Shown: one piece after another, positions 24,856 through 34,364 of the stretch | Layout: each line of letters begins with the position of its first letter | Numbering within the stretch: position 1 is the first letter of the stretch | Assembly: GCA_016207825.1 (NCBI GenBank) | Contig: JACQZI010000011.1 | Span: 49,464 to 113,463, forward strand | DNA: 64,000 nucleotides | Direction: 5' to 3' | Source: Planctomycetota bacterium | GTDB taxonomy: Bacteria > Planctomycetota > MHYJ01 > JACQXL01 > JACQZI01 | Position numbers and translations under genes: made by a program | The notes under the pieces: model-generated | Seen by the model: the letters and a program-made list of their open reading frames with translations, nothing else | Told to the model about the DNA's origin: nothing | The model's database searches: none

Positions 24856-25446
24856 ATGTTTACCAAACATTTTGTTGGTCTGGTTGCCGGCTTGTTTTTT
24901 TTAACCTCCTCCTGCGCGGGTATTTCCAAGTACGGGGACATGCCGGATGAAATCAAGATTTCTTATTTCGTTCTCACCCAAGGAATCCGCAAGAAAGAAA
25001 TCCGTGGTTTTTACGGCGCGCTTGTCTCGGAAAGCTGGGCAGAAAAATACGACAAGAAACTTAATGAATCGTTTGAACAGTTAAAGCTGCCCCCTGAATT
25101 CCCGGCCGTTAAGAAAGCCCCTGATGAAGGGGTAAAAGAACTGATCTTAGTAATGGAGGAAAACGGATTTTATTCCCTCATCGGAACCGATATAAAAAAA
25201 TACAGCGCGGAAGAATTGAATAATCCTGGTTTTATGATTCACGTGCTAACCATCCAGAAAGGGGATTCTATTTACAGCGTCGCTATCGAAGACCTGCCTA
25301 ATAGTAAAAAAGAAACGTTTATCTTCCTTAAAGATATCTTTATAAAAAACTATTCTCTGGTTGAATCGTGGGATTCCAGCGTAACCTATGAAGAAGCAGA
25401 CTGGGACCAATGGTTTCAGGAGCAGATTCAAAAGAACAAAAAATAA
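24856..25446 (+). CDS. Predicted lipoprotein of unknown function
   Basis: A 196-residue protein with a lipoprotein signal peptide (MFTKHFVGLVAGLFFLTSSC; lipobox LTSSC, lipid Cys20). The mature part is a small soluble alpha/beta sequence (KISYFVLTQGIRKKEIRGFYGALVSESW) that I do not recognise. A hydrophobic beta-rich C-terminal half (IHVLTIQKGDSIYSVAIEDL) suggests a compact fold. It lies 40 bases after recA and 9 bases before hutI, so may be in one operon with hutI, with no functional link visible. Confidence 0.75.
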   Translation: MFTKHFVGLVAGLFFLTSSCAGISKYGDMPDEIKISYFVLTQGIRKKEIRGFYGALVSESWAEKYDKKLNESFEQLKLPPEFPAVKKAPDEGVKELILVMEENGFYSLIGTDIKKYSAEELNNPGFMIHVLTIQKGDSIYSVAIEDLPNSKKETFIFLKDIFIKNYSLVESWDSSVTYEEADWDQWFQEQIQKNKK

Positions 25447-25455
25447 TCACGTCGC

Positions 25456-26709
25456 ATGAAAAAACGAATAAGTTTGGTTGTCAAAAACGCCTCCGAGGTA
25501 ATTACCATGCGCTCAGCCAAGCCGGGACCAAGATGCGGGCGTGATATGAACGAATTAGGGCTCATTCCGGATGGAGCGCTGGCTATTGATAAAGATAAAA
25601 TACTAGAAGCCGGTCCTACTAAAAAAATCACGGCAAAATATCAGGCCTCAAGAACTATTGATGCCTGCGGAAAAATCGTCACGCCGGGACTAATCGATTC
25701 ACATACGCATCCGGTCTTCGCCGGAGACCGCTCGAACGAATTCGAGATGCGCCTGAAAGGAGCTACTTACCAGGAAATCGCTGCTTCAGGGGGAGGAATA
25801 AAATCAACTGTCAAGGCCGTCCGCGAAGCTTCCGAAAAAGAGCTGGTTAATTTTTCCTTACTCAGGATGGAAAGGTTTCTTTCCTGTGGCACTACCACGA
25901 TAGATGCTAAAAGCGGTTATGGATTAAATCTTCCTGATGAAATGAAAATGCTCCGGGTGATACGCGCTCTTGGCAGGATACAGCCCTTGGAATTAATCCC
26001 GACCTTTTTGGGCGCGCATGAAATCCCTCCCGAATACCAGGGCAGGAAAAACGAATACGTCAAGCTTATCACCGAACAAATGATACCTAAGGTGCTTGAT
26101 GACAAACTCGCCGAATTCTGCGATATCTTCTGCGAAAAAGGCGTGTTTGAAATAGAAGAATCCCGGTATATCCTGGATTTCGCCAGAAAGCACGGATTAA
26201 AAATAAAACTCCACGCGGATGAATTCGCGCCCTTGGGCGGCGCGGAGCTGGCCGCCGAACTCGGGGCGATATCCGCCGACCATTTAATGGCCGTTTCGGA
26301 TAAAGGCATCCGGGCGATGAAAGAAAAAGGGGTGATTGCCGTCCTGCTGCCGGGCACCACGTTTGCCCTCGGACTTAAAAATTACGCGCCGGCACGGAAA
26401 ATTATCGATAACGGCAATCCGGTCGCACTGGCGACTGATTTCAACCCGGGGACCTGCTTCTGTGAATCGCTGCCGGCCATCATGAATATCGCCTGCACCC
26501 AGATGAAAATGACGCCGGCCGAAACGCTGTCCGCAGTAACCATAAACGCCGCCTGGGCAATCGGGCGCGGAGAAGCGCTCGGCTCTATCGAAGCAGGCAA
26601 ACAGGCGGATATCGTTATCTGGGATGCGCCATCGTATAAACATATTCCCTATCATTTTGGCGTTAACTTGGTCTCTGCCGTGATAAAAAAAGGCAAGGGT
26701 ATCATTTAA
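25456..26709 (+). CDS. hutI: Imidazolonepropionase
   Basis: Amidohydrolase-superfamily enzyme of histidine degradation, cleaving imidazolone-5-propionate to N-formimino-glutamate. The 417 residues show the metal-binding SHTHPVFAGDRSNEFE (about 85-100), the TTTIDAKSGYGL segment, KLHADEFAPLGGAELA, ADHL, and DFNPGTC near the C-terminus, all HutI-specific. HutH and HutU are not adjacent. It is followed after only 4 bases by a large aminopeptidase-GGDEF fusion gene, suggesting co-expression. Confidence 0.94.
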   Translation: MKKRISLVVKNASEVITMRSAKPGPRCGRDMNELGLIPDGALAIDKDKILEAGPTKKITAKYQASRTIDACGKIVTPGLIDSHTHPVFAGDRSNEFEMRLKGATYQEIAASGGGIKSTVKAVREASEKELVNFSLLRMERFLSCGTTTIDAKSGYGLNLPDEMKMLRVIRALGRIQPLELIPTFLGAHEIPPEYQGRKNEYVKLITEQMIPKVLDDKLAEFCDIFCEKGVFEIEESRYILDFARKHGLKIKLHADEFAPLGGAELAAELGAISADHLMAVSDKGIRAMKEKGVIAVLLPGTTFALGLKNYAPARKIIDNGNPVALATDFNPGTCFCESLPAIMNIACTQMKMTPAETLSAVTINAAWAIGRGEALGSIEAGKQADIVIWDAPSYKHIPYHFGVNLVSAVIKKGKGII

Positions 26710-26713
26710 TCTT

Positions 26714-29182
26714 ATGCTCAGCCAGGAAACTGTCCAGTTAGTCCTTTACAACTGCATGGGTTATAAAAAGGGCGAAACCGTCCTGGTCGTAACGGACGAC
26801 ACGCTCTGGGATTTAGGGTCTGCGTTCTACAACAAAATAAAAGAGCTCGGGATAGAAGTTGTCCTTAATTCCATGAAACCCCGCTCGATAAACGGCGAGG
26901 AGCCTCCTCAATCGATAGCCGAGGCGATGAAGAACGCCGATATCGCGCTTCTGGTCACCGGAAAGTCTTTAAGCCACACCCAGGCCCGCCGGCTGGCCTG
27001 CGCCTCCGAACGGAAAACCAGGATTGCCAGCATGCCCGGTGCGGATGCTAAAAGGCTGGAACAATTGCTTAAAGTTGATTATGATGAAATGTTCCGCCAC
27101 GGATTTTCCTTAAGCGAAGAGCTGAAGAAAACCAAACGAGTGGAAATAACCACGCCCGGCGGGACAAACCTTTCCATGGAAATAACCGGTCGCGCGCCGC
27201 ATGTCGACAGCGGCATTTTAGATACGCCGAGCGCTTTCGGGAATCTCCCAGCCGGAGAAGTATACCTGGCGCCGATGGAGGGCACCGCCAACGGTATTAT
27301 CGTCGTAGACGGAAGCATCTCCGGAATCGGCCGCTTAAAAAAGCCCATTAAAATCACCGTTAAAAACGGGTTGGCCGAGCAGATTGATTCTACGGAACTA
27401 AGGAAAATCATCGACCCCTTGGGTCCGCTTGCCAGGAATATCGCCGAACTGGGAATAGGCACCAATCCGAACGCCGAAGTAGTCGGGAATATACTGGAAG
27501 ACGAAAAAGCAATCAATATGGCCCATATCGCACTGGGAGACAACGTAAGCATGGGCGGCAAGGTAAAAGCACCCTGCCATATGGACGGCATTATGTTTTC
27601 CCCGAAAATAAAACTCGATGGCAAACCAATTCCGGAAAGGCTCATCAGATGGTATCCTTCCGCACGCACCGCAAAGAATAGGCGTCCCATATCGGACACG
27701 ACTTATTCCATTATGGAATTCGAAGATACGCGTTCTTCCATCGGACCCGAATTATTTCAATTGCTTTTTGATAATTCCAACGACCCGCAGTATGTCCTGG
27801 ATTTAAAAAGCCAGGTTTTTATGGAAGCCAACCGGGCATTTCTGGAATTATCCGGCTATTCAAAAGAAGAGCTGGTCGGAAAGCTGAAGTCGTCGGATTT
27901 GACGCCACCGAACTCCCGGCCGGTTTTAATCAGCAAGCGATCGGCAATAGACAAAGGGATTGCGCGGGAACGCTACCAATTCGAAATGCTGACAAAGCAC
28001 GGCGATATAAAACCGGTCGAGCTTAGCGTCCACCGGACGAAGATAGGCGACAAGGAAGTGACTATCGGCTCGGCGCGCGATATCAGCGAAAGGTTGCGCC
28101 TGGAAAAAGCCTTGCGGGAAAAAATAACCGAAATCGCCTTTGCCGGCAACCGACTCCTGGCTTTGACCGAAAAGATAAAGAACGTTCCCTTGATAACCGC
28201 CGCGCTCCTCAAAAGCAAAAGCGAAGCGGAACTCTGCAAGGGGGCCATAAAGTTGTTATGCGCAAAAGAAGGGCTTTCTTACAAAGATGCGGCTATTTAT
28301 TTCCTGCTGGGAGGCAGGTTAAAGCTTTCCGAATGCAGCAAGATGATGCGTAAGGAAAAAACCGGTTTGCCCCCTTCTATTATTAATATTCACGGTTCCC
28401 ATCATTTCGCCCTGGTCGCCCGCGGGGAAATCGCCCGTTACCAAAAAGATACGGAAATCTTATTGCCCCTACGGGGCTTGCGCCAGATTATCGGCGTGGT
28501 GCGTATCATCATGGACCAGAAGGAAAAGGAACTCATGGACAATAACCCGGTAACCAAGAAAAGCTACGAGGATATCGTCGAGACAATCGGGTCTATTCTG
28601 GGGCTTCTTACCGAAAGCCTGCGGATGGATAAAATCCTGGAGATGCAATCAATTATAGACGAGTTGACCCAGATTTATAACCGCCGCTATTTTGAACGGA
28701 TGATAAAAGAAGAGACCGATCGCGCACTTCGTTACCGCCGCGCGTTATCGCTTTTCCTGATAGATCTTAACAAATTCAAGCAAATCAATGATGCCTCCGG
28801 CCATAACCAGGGAGATATTATTTTAACCGAAGTCGCCCAGTTCCTCAAAAAACACAGCCGTAAAATTGATGTCGTCTGCCGTTATGGAGGCGATGAGTTT
28901 GCTATTATTCTTCCGGAAACGAATTCAAAGGGGGCTTTGCTTAAAGCCACCCGTTTATACGACCACTTAAAAAACCATAAATTCACCAATATAAAAGCGC
29001 CCCTCGTTCCTTCTCAGCGGAGCGGGAAAGGATTCTACCGGATTACCGCCAGTTTCGGGATAAGTACGCTTTCTAAAGAGAAAAACATTCTCACGGAAGA
29101 AGAACTTCTGTCAACAGCCGACAAGGCGCTTTATAAAGCAAAAACCATGAGGAAAAGGCAGATTAAAAGCTATTGGCTATAA
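26714..29182 (+). CDS. Fusion: M29-like aminopeptidase + PAS + GAF-like + GGDEF diguanylate cyclase
   Basis: The 822 residues contain a domain order I have not seen described. Residues 1-335 resemble M29 (aminopeptidase T/S) metallopeptidases: GEVYLAPMEGTANG (E182, E189), GIGTNPNAEVVGNILEDEKAINMAHIALGDN (E262/E264, H271), and CHMDGI (H289, D291). The likely metal ligands are kept. Residues about 345-465 are a PAS domain (LFDNSNDPQYVLDL; GSARDISERLRLEKAL), about 490-620 a GAF-like sensor, and 635-822 a GGDEF domain with intact RYGGDEF at about 723 and a Mg-binding LFLIDLNKFKQIND. No EAL or transmembrane segment. It is probably a cytoplasmic c-di-GMP synthase whose input includes a peptidase-like module. 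Confidence 0.85.
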   Translation: MLSQETVQLVLYNCMGYKKGETVLVVTDDTLWDLGSAFYNKIKELGIEVVLNSMKPRSINGEEPPQSIAEAMKNADIALLVTGKSLSHTQARRLACASERKTRIASMPGADAKRLEQLLKVDYDEMFRHGFSLSEELKKTKRVEITTPGGTNLSMEITGRAPHVDSGILDTPSAFGNLPAGEVYLAPMEGTANGIIVVDGSISGIGRLKKPIKITVKNGLAEQIDSTELRKIIDPLGPLARNIAELGIGTNPNAEVVGNILEDEKAINMAHIALGDNVSMGGKVKAPCHMDGIMFSPKIKLDGKPIPERLIRWYPSARTAKNRRPISDTTYSIMEFEDTRSSIGPELFQLLFDNSNDPQYVLDLKSQVFMEANRAFLELSGYSKEELVGKLKSSDLTPPNSRPVLISKRSAIDKGIARERYQFEMLTKHGDIKPVELSVHRTKIGDKEVTIGSARDISERLRLEKALREKITEIAFAGNRLLALTEKIKNVPLITAALLKSKSEAELCKGAIKLLCAKEGLSYKDAAIYFLLGGRLKLSECSKMMRKEKTGLPPSIINIHGSHHFALVARGEIARYQKDTEILLPLRGLRQIIGVVRIIMDQKEKELMDNNPVTKKSYEDIVETIGSILGLLTESLRMDKILEMQSIIDELTQIYNRRYFERMIKEETDRALRYRRALSLFLIDLNKFKQINDASGHNQGDIILTEVAQFLKKHSRKIDVVCRYGGDEFAIILPETNSKGALLKATRLYDHLKNHKFTNIKAPLVPSQRSGKGFYRITASFGISTLSKEKNILTEEELLSTADKALYKAKTMRKRQIKSYWL

Positions 29183-29341
29183 TCCCGCACCCAGGTTAAT
29201 TACCCCTTCATATCCGCTAAAGGCGTCGCCCGCAAGCGAACCTCGCCAGACTGGCGGGGATCCGGCCCCGCTATGCGAGGCTGAAATTCTTTGACTTGGA
29301 AACGTATTTGGGATAAAAATATTTACTTATGAATCAGGATT

Positions 29342-29414
29342 AGCCACCGAGACACTGAGTTCACAGAGAGGAAATACTAATAATCTCTGGGTTCTCTGTG
29401 ACTCTGTGGCAAGG
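29342..29414. repeat. Inverted 'gccaccgagacactgag .. ctctgtgactctgtggc' spacer repeat
   Basis: The spacer before purL has two imperfect inverted arms of the cacagag family around gaggaaatactaataatctc. The same family precedes alr and flanks the small membrane-protein gene at 33.8 kb. Confidence 0.55.
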
Positions 29415-29424
29415 ATTTAACTAT

Positions 29425-32367
29425 ATGTTATATCAGATTAATGTTGAAACCAAACGTGGACAGGCTGACCCGGTAAGCGCCGGTATCAAAGCGGATATCA
29501 TAGATCTCGGCATTAAATCCGTTAAGAGCGTCCTTTTCACCCAGCTTTATTTTATCGAAACCGAAGCAAGCGAATCACAGGTCAACCTGATTGCCCAAAG
29601 GCTTCTTTCCGACCCGGTCACTTCTAATTATGAATGGCGAATTGCGAATGGGGAATGGAAATCCGAAAAATCAGCTGTCCGGATTCCGCGTTCCACAACC
29701 GGCACTCTTATTACCGTTCTCCACAAGCCCGGCGTGATGGACCCGGTCGAGGCAAGCGCCCTGAAGGCAATTGCCGACCTGAAAATAAACGCGACAGTCC
29801 TGCGCACCGGACGGCAGTTTATCCTACAGGGAAAAATCACACCCGCCCAGCGGGAACAAATCGCCCGGAAAATCCTGGCAAACGAAGTCATCGACGATAT
29901 CCATTACGGTCCGATGTCCCTGGATAAAATAACCATCGGCAATCCTTACGAATTCAGGCTGAATATCCTGCCCTGGCGCAAGATGGCCATGGACGCGATG
30001 ATGAAAATAAACAAAGACCTCCAGCTTTCCCTGAACGAGCAGGAACTGAAAACGATACAGGATTATTTCAAATCCATCGACCGCGACCCGACTGATGTCG
30101 AGCTGGATACCATCGCCCAGACCTGGAGCGAGCACTGCAAACACAAAACACTCATGGGGCTGATTGAATACACCGAAGGCGCCGGCGCGCAAAAGAAAAC
30201 CGAGCAGATTGAAAATATCCTAAAGCAAACCATCATGAAGGCAACGCTGGAAATAAAGAAGCCCTGGTGCATTTCCGTTTTCAAGGATAACGCCGGAATC
30301 ATAGATTTCGACGATAAGAACGCACTGACCTTTAAAGTGGAAACGCACAACCATCCTTCGGCAATCGAGCCTTACGGCGGCGCCGGTACCGGAATCGGCG
30401 GCGTTATCCGCGATACGCTCGGCTGCGGATTAGGAGCCAAGCCGATACTGAATACGGATGTTTTCTGCTTCGGCCTGCCCGACCTGCCGCATAATAAATT
30501 GCCAGCCGGCGTCTTGCATCCCAAACGGATTATGAAAGGCGTGGTCGCCGGCGTGCGCGATTACGGCAACCGCATGGGAATCCCCACCCCCAACGGCGCG
30601 GTCTATTTCGACGACCGCTACACCGGGAATCCCCTCGTCTATTGCGGCAATGTCGGCTTGATGCCCAAGGATAAATGCGCCAAAAAAGTCCGGGCGGGCG
30701 ATTTAATATTGCTCGTCGGCGGGCGGACCGGGCGCGACGGCATCCACGGCGTCACTTTCGCTTCGGCGGAGCTGACTGAAAAATCCGAAGAGGTCTCATC
30801 AATCGCCGTCCAAATCGGCAACGCCATCATGGAGAAAAAGGTCGCCGATACCGTCCTTCAGGCGCGCGACCGGAATTTATATACCGCCATTACGGATTGC
30901 GGCGGCGGCGGATTGTCTTCCGCCATCGGCGAAATGGGCGAAGAAACCGGGGTGGAAGTCGACCTGGAAAAAGTCCCCCTAAAATACCAGGGGCTTTCTT
31001 ACACGGAAATCTGGATTTCCGAGGCGCAGGAACGCATGGTCATGTCCGTCCCGGTAATCCATAAGGATAAAATACTGGAGATATTCCAAAGGGAAAACGT
31101 GGACGCCACCTTTATCGGCCGATTCACCGGAAATAAAAGGCTTGTCCTGAAATACAACGGTAAGGAAGTGGCTAATTTAGAGATGGAATTCCTCCATCAC
31201 GGCGGCCCTAAATTCTTCAGGAAGGCCGAATGGTCTCTGCCGAAACATAAAGAGCCGCGCCGCTTCTCAAGCGGGAAAACTAACCGAGTCAATAATTACG
31301 GCAAAACTCTTAAACAGATTCTTGCCATGCCGAATATCGCCAGCAAGGAATGGATTATCCGTCAATACGACCACGAAGTGCAGGGCGGCAGTGTTTTAAA
31401 GCCGCTTGCCGGAATAAAGAACGACGGCCCTTCGGATGCCTGCGTGAGCCGCCCCTTGCTTAATTCATATAAAGGCGTGGTCGTTTCAAACGGGATGAAC
31501 CCGAAATACAGCGAGATCGATCCCTACCATATGGCCGCTTCGTCAATCGACGAGGCGTTGAGAAATATCGTTGCCGTGGGCGGCGACCTTGAACGGACCG
31601 CGCTTCTGGATAACTTCGCCTGGGGCAATACCAATAAGCCCGACCGCCTGGGCGCACTGGTCCGCGCATCGCGCGCCTGTTATGATATCTCCAAAGTTTA
31701 CGGGACGCCTTTCATCTCCGGAAAAGACAGCCTGAATAACGAGTTCTTTACCAAGGGGAAAAGTATTGCCATCCCTCATACATTGCTTATCTCCGCCATC
31801 TCGGTGATTGACGACGTCCGTAAAACCGTTTCCATGGATTTTAAGGAGCCGGGAAATCTCATCTACATTATCGGGGCAACCAAAGAAGAGATGGGCGGCT
31901 CGCATTATTACGAGCTTCTAAAATATATCGGGAATTCCGTCCCGGTGGTCAACGCCGCGGAAGGCAGGAAGACTATGCTAGCGTTATCATCCGCTATAAA
32001 GAACGGGTTTGTCCGCGCCTGCCACGACCTTTCCGAAGGCGGGCTGGCAGTTACCCTGGCGGAAATGGCATTTGCCGGAGAAATCGGCGCTAAGATAGAC
32101 ATTTCCAAAGTGCCTTGCGATAATGCCATTAAAGAAAACGACGTTATTCTTTTTTCGGAATCTAATTCACGCTTCCTGGCCGAGGTCTCCCCGAAACACC
32201 GCAAAGACTTTGAATCTGCGCTAAAGGATTGCGCCTTCGCCTTTATCGGCGAAACCGCCCCGGTGAAAATGCTGCGCGTTACCGGGCTTGATAAAAAGCT
32301 GATTATCAACGAATCCCTGAATTCGCTTAAAGACGCCTGGCAGAAGCTAACCAGGCAGTTTAGCTAA
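29425..32367 (+). CDS. purL: Phosphoribosylformylglycinamidine synthase with two fused PurS-like domains
   Basis: Fourth step of purine synthesis (FGAR to FGAM). I start at ATG 29425 ([13 protein letters not shown]); an upstream in-frame ATG at 29398 lies in a spacer repeat. Residues about 1-67 and 90-160 are two PurS-type units ([38 protein letters not shown]), followed by the PurL catalytic body with [35 protein letters not shown] and KDSLNNEF. No glutaminase domain is attached, so a separate PurQ is needed. The linker between the PurS units ([15 protein letters not shown]) is encoded by a known type of genomic repeat and looks inserted. Confidence 0.94.
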   Translation: MLYQINVETKRGQADPVSAGIKADIIDLGIKSVKSVLFTQLYFIETEASESQVNLIAQRLLSDPVTSNYEWRIANGEWKSEKSAVRIPRSTTGTLITVLHKPGVMDPVEASALKAIADLKINATVLRTGRQFILQGKITPAQREQIARKILANEVIDDIHYGPMSLDKITIGNPYEFRLNILPWRKMAMDAMMKINKDLQLSLNEQELKTIQDYFKSIDRDPTDVELDTIAQTWSEHCKHKTLMGLIEYTEGAGAQKKTEQIENILKQTIMKATLEIKKPWCISVFKDNAGIIDFDDKNALTFKVETHNHPSAIEPYGGAGTGIGGVIRDTLGCGLGAKPILNTDVFCFGLPDLPHNKLPAGVLHPKRIMKGVVAGVRDYGNRMGIPTPNGAVYFDDRYTGNPLVYCGNVGLMPKDKCAKKVRAGDLILLVGGRTGRDGIHGVTFASAELTEKSEEVSSIAVQIGNAIMEKKVADTVLQARDRNLYTAITDCGGGGLSSAIGEMGEETGVEVDLEKVPLKYQGLSYTEIWISEAQERMVMSVPVIHKDKILEIFQRENVDATFIGRFTGNKRLVLKYNGKEVANLEMEFLHHGGPKFFRKAEWSLPKHKEPRRFSSGKTNRVNNYGKTLKQILAMPNIASKEWIIRQYDHEVQGGSVLKPLAGIKNDGPSDACVSRPLLNSYKGVVVSNGMNPKYSEIDPYHMAASSIDEALRNIVAVGGDLERTALLDNFAWGNTNKPDRLGALVRASRACYDISKVYGTPFISGKDSLNNEFFTKGKSIAIPHTLLISAISVIDDVRKTVSMDFKEPGNLIYIIGATKEEMGGSHYYELLKYIGNSVPVVNAAEGRKTMLALSSAIKNGFVRACHDLSEGGLAVTLAEMAFAGEIGAKIDISKVPCDNAIKENDVILFSESNSRFLAEVSPKHRKDFESALKDCAFAFIGETAPVKMLRVTGLDKKLIINESLNSLKDAWQKLTRQFS
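29629..29690. repeat. Repeat-derived insertion in purL (gaatggcgaattgcgaatgg type)
   Basis: The purine synthase linker between the two PurS-like units is encoded by tatgaatggcgaattgcg and following sequence, the type of minimal repeat that usually fills spacers and translates as EWRIANGEW. It keeps the frame open. Confidence 0.65.
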
Positions 32368-32406
32368 AAATAAATCCCTTTTATTAAAGAAGAGGAATTT
32401 CATAAA

Positions 32407-32551
32407 TGTCATTGCGAGGAGTGGAACGACGAAGCAATCTCGTTTTCCCTGAATAAAACAGAGATTGCCCCGCTCGACTTCGTTTCGGGGACACCCGATA
32501 ATAGGGAGTCCCAGAATGGGGCCACGCTCCTTATAGTCGCTCGCAATGACA
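32407..32551. mobile_element. MITE-like element with 12-base terminal inverted repeats
   Basis: TGTCATTGCGAG at 32407-32418 and its exact complement CTCGCAATGACA at 32540-32551 enclose 145 bases without coding potential. A nested pair GCAATCTC..GAGATTGC lies in the left half. The outer sequence (cattgcgaggag..cgacgaagcaatctc) is of a kind seen as dispersed repeats in many environmental genomes. It fills nearly the whole purL - radical SAM spacer. Confidence 0.8.
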
Positions 32552-32563
32552 GAATAAACTTTT

Positions 32564-33745
32564 ATGTATATAAACCGGTTGGACATAAAAAAGAAGCTGG
32601 AAAAGAAGCTCACACACGAAACCATCGAGCAGGCCAAAGGCGATTTCCACGCCTGGCGGCAGAAATGCGTCACCTTGCTCCCGGTTATCAGCGGGAATAA
32701 TTGCCCCTTTGCCTGCACTTATTGCTATATCCAGAGCATGGAATCGCCCTCGGCGCAGAAAAGCGACCCGTTCGCCTTTAAAGAGCCGGAACCCTTAAAC
32801 CTTTCCGGGGAACAGCTCTGCTGGGCGCTCCTGGAAAATAAGGAATTCATTCCCGGCGAATACGGCACGCCCTTGGCATTCGGGCATGTCTCGGAGCCCT
32901 TCCTGCCAAGCCTTCTGGAAAATACGCTCGGCTATTTCAAGGCGATATCCGCGTACCTGGGCAACCCGATACAGTTTTCGACCAAGATGTTCATTACGCC
33001 CGAACTGGCTAAAAAGATAAAAGGCTCGCTGAAGCATAAGCTGGTCAGCCCTCTGGTCACCATCACCACGCTTAAGAACGCGGCGAAACTCGAGCCCAAG
33101 GCGCCGCCGCCGGAAGAGCGCTTCCAGAGCATTGCCAATCTTTCCAAGGCAGGCTATAAAGTGTTCCTCTATTTAAGGCCGCTGATACCGGGCATTGTCA
33201 CCGAAGAGATTGAGGAAATCCTAAAGCTCGCCAAGAAGGCCGGCGCCATCGGAGTGGTCGGTGGGGGTTTTAGGATAACGCTCCCGATTCTTAACCGGAT
33301 GAAGGATGCCAAGGCGGATGTCTCGGAAATCGCCAACCGCATCCCGAATATCGGCGACAAACAGCGCTATATTTATACCAAGGACCTGGAGGATAAAGTC
33401 GTCACGCTTGCACATAATCTCAAGATGGTTGCCCTGCGCTCGACCAAATGCGCCATGGCATACGCCTGCAAGCTTCCCTCGCCCTCGCTTTACTGGCAAT
33501 ACAATAAGAATATCTGCGTCAAATGCAAACCCTGCGAAAAAGAGGCGCCCAAATACAAGAAATCCGATATCGATAAAATCCTGAAAGAGGTCTTCCCGAC
33601 GGAAACGATTCTCTCTTATAAGGACGAGAAAGGCGCGGTTGAGATTGCGGTAAAGCTCTCCGAAGGAAAGACGTCCTTGGAGCCGTGGGTGCCGCGCGTC
33701 TTGGAAACGTATCTCAGGAAGCCCGTGACAATCAAACGGCAGTAA
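32564..33745 (+). CDS. Radical SAM protein (SplB-like), function unknown
   Basis: The 393-residue protein has the radical SAM cluster motif CPFACTYC (Cys47, Cys51, Cys54) and a SAM-binding region EYGTPLAFGHVSEPFLP. The TIM-barrel part continues to about residue 270. A C-terminal Cys group (KCAMAYACK, then ICVKCKPCEKE) could hold an auxiliary iron-sulfur site. The overall pattern is closest to SplB-type photoproducts-lyase-like proteins but no substrate can be named. No ribosome site precedes the ATG, which begins 12 bases after a MITE-like element. Confidence 0.8.
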   Translation: MYINRLDIKKKLEKKLTHETIEQAKGDFHAWRQKCVTLLPVISGNNCPFACTYCYIQSMESPSAQKSDPFAFKEPEPLNLSGEQLCWALLENKEFIPGEYGTPLAFGHVSEPFLPSLLENTLGYFKAISAYLGNPIQFSTKMFITPELAKKIKGSLKHKLVSPLVTITTLKNAAKLEPKAPPPEERFQSIANLSKAGYKVFLYLRPLIPGIVTEEIEEILKLAKKAGAIGVVGGGFRITLPILNRMKDAKADVSEIANRIPNIGDKQRYIYTKDLEDKVVTLAHNLKMVALRSTKCAMAYACKLPSPSLYWQYNKNICVKCKPCEKEAPKYKKSDIDKILKEVFPTETILSYKDEKGAVEIAVKLSEGKTSLEPWVPRVLETYLRKPVTIKRQ

Positions 33746-33752
33746 ATGCTTT

Positions 33753-33786
33753 GATTCGCCACAGAGTCACAGAGGGCACAGAGAAA
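33753..33786 (+). repeat. Left flanking repeat of the small membrane-protein gene
   Basis: ccacagagtcacagagggca and then cagagaaaatta lie directly before the gene at 33794. The right side (34288-34312) carries an inverted, closely related sequence taatttttccctctgtgccc. Confidence 0.6.
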
Positions 33787-33793
33787 ATTAGAT

Positions 33794-34291
33794 ATGTTTA
33801 AATCAAAAAGACTGCTCACTATTACCGGGCTTATTCTCGTCCCTTTCTGGACTTATATAATGTTCGAGAGCACGGGATTAGGGCACGGGAATTATATATT
33901 ATTTAATCTTTTCAATGCGCCATTTAGCTTATTGTTGTCTCTTATTCTAAATACTTCTGATCCGGGATTTTTTGCTAATATGATATTTTTCTCTTGCTTA
34001 CTCATAACACCTGTATTATATGGTTACATTATTGATTTATTCTCCGACTTTAAAAAAGAGTGGGTTGGTTTCCTAATAGTTTTTATTCTCCATTATGCAT
34101 GTTATATAAGAATTCGTCTCTCTCCATCATTTTATTTTTATTATCAGGATAACCCTTACGATAAAATAGATTACACTTTTCTTTCTCAAGGATACGTGTT
34201 TTTTGCTGTGTGGAATTTATGGATACTCTTTGTGACTTTGAAGCGATGGCGTAACGCAAAAAGCATTGTTCCTAATCCGGAAACAAAGTAA
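33794..34291 (+). CDS. Small membrane protein, unknown, AT-rich
   Basis: A 165-residue protein with about four hydrophobic segments (TITGLILVPFWTYIMF; PFSLLLSLIL; MIFFSCLLITPVLYGYIIDLF; WVGFLIVFILHYACYI, plus FFAVWNLWILFVTL). No family recognised. Its base composition is clearly more AT-rich than its neighbours, and it is flanked by inverted cacagag repeats, so it may have moved as a small cassette. No Shine-Dalgarno is evident. Confidence 0.65.
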   Translation: MFKSKRLLTITGLILVPFWTYIMFESTGLGHGNYILFNLFNAPFSLLLSLILNTSDPGFFANMIFFSCLLITPVLYGYIIDLFSDFKKEWVGFLIVFILHYACYIRIRLSPSFYFYYQDNPYDKIDYTFLSQGYVFFAVWNLWILFVTLKRWRNAKSIVPNPETK

Positions 34292-34345
34292 TTTTTCCCT
34301 CTGTGCCCTCCCGCCTTTGGCGAGGCTCGCCCTTGTGGGCGGCTG
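34288..34345 (-). repeat. Right flanking inverted repeat plus GC palindrome
   Basis: taatttttccctctgtgccctc is inverted relative to the sequence before the small membrane-protein gene, and is followed by a GC-rich palindromic stretch (gcctttggcgaggctcgccc). Confidence 0.55.
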
Positions 34346-34364
34346 CGGTGAAGTCCCTTCCGTT

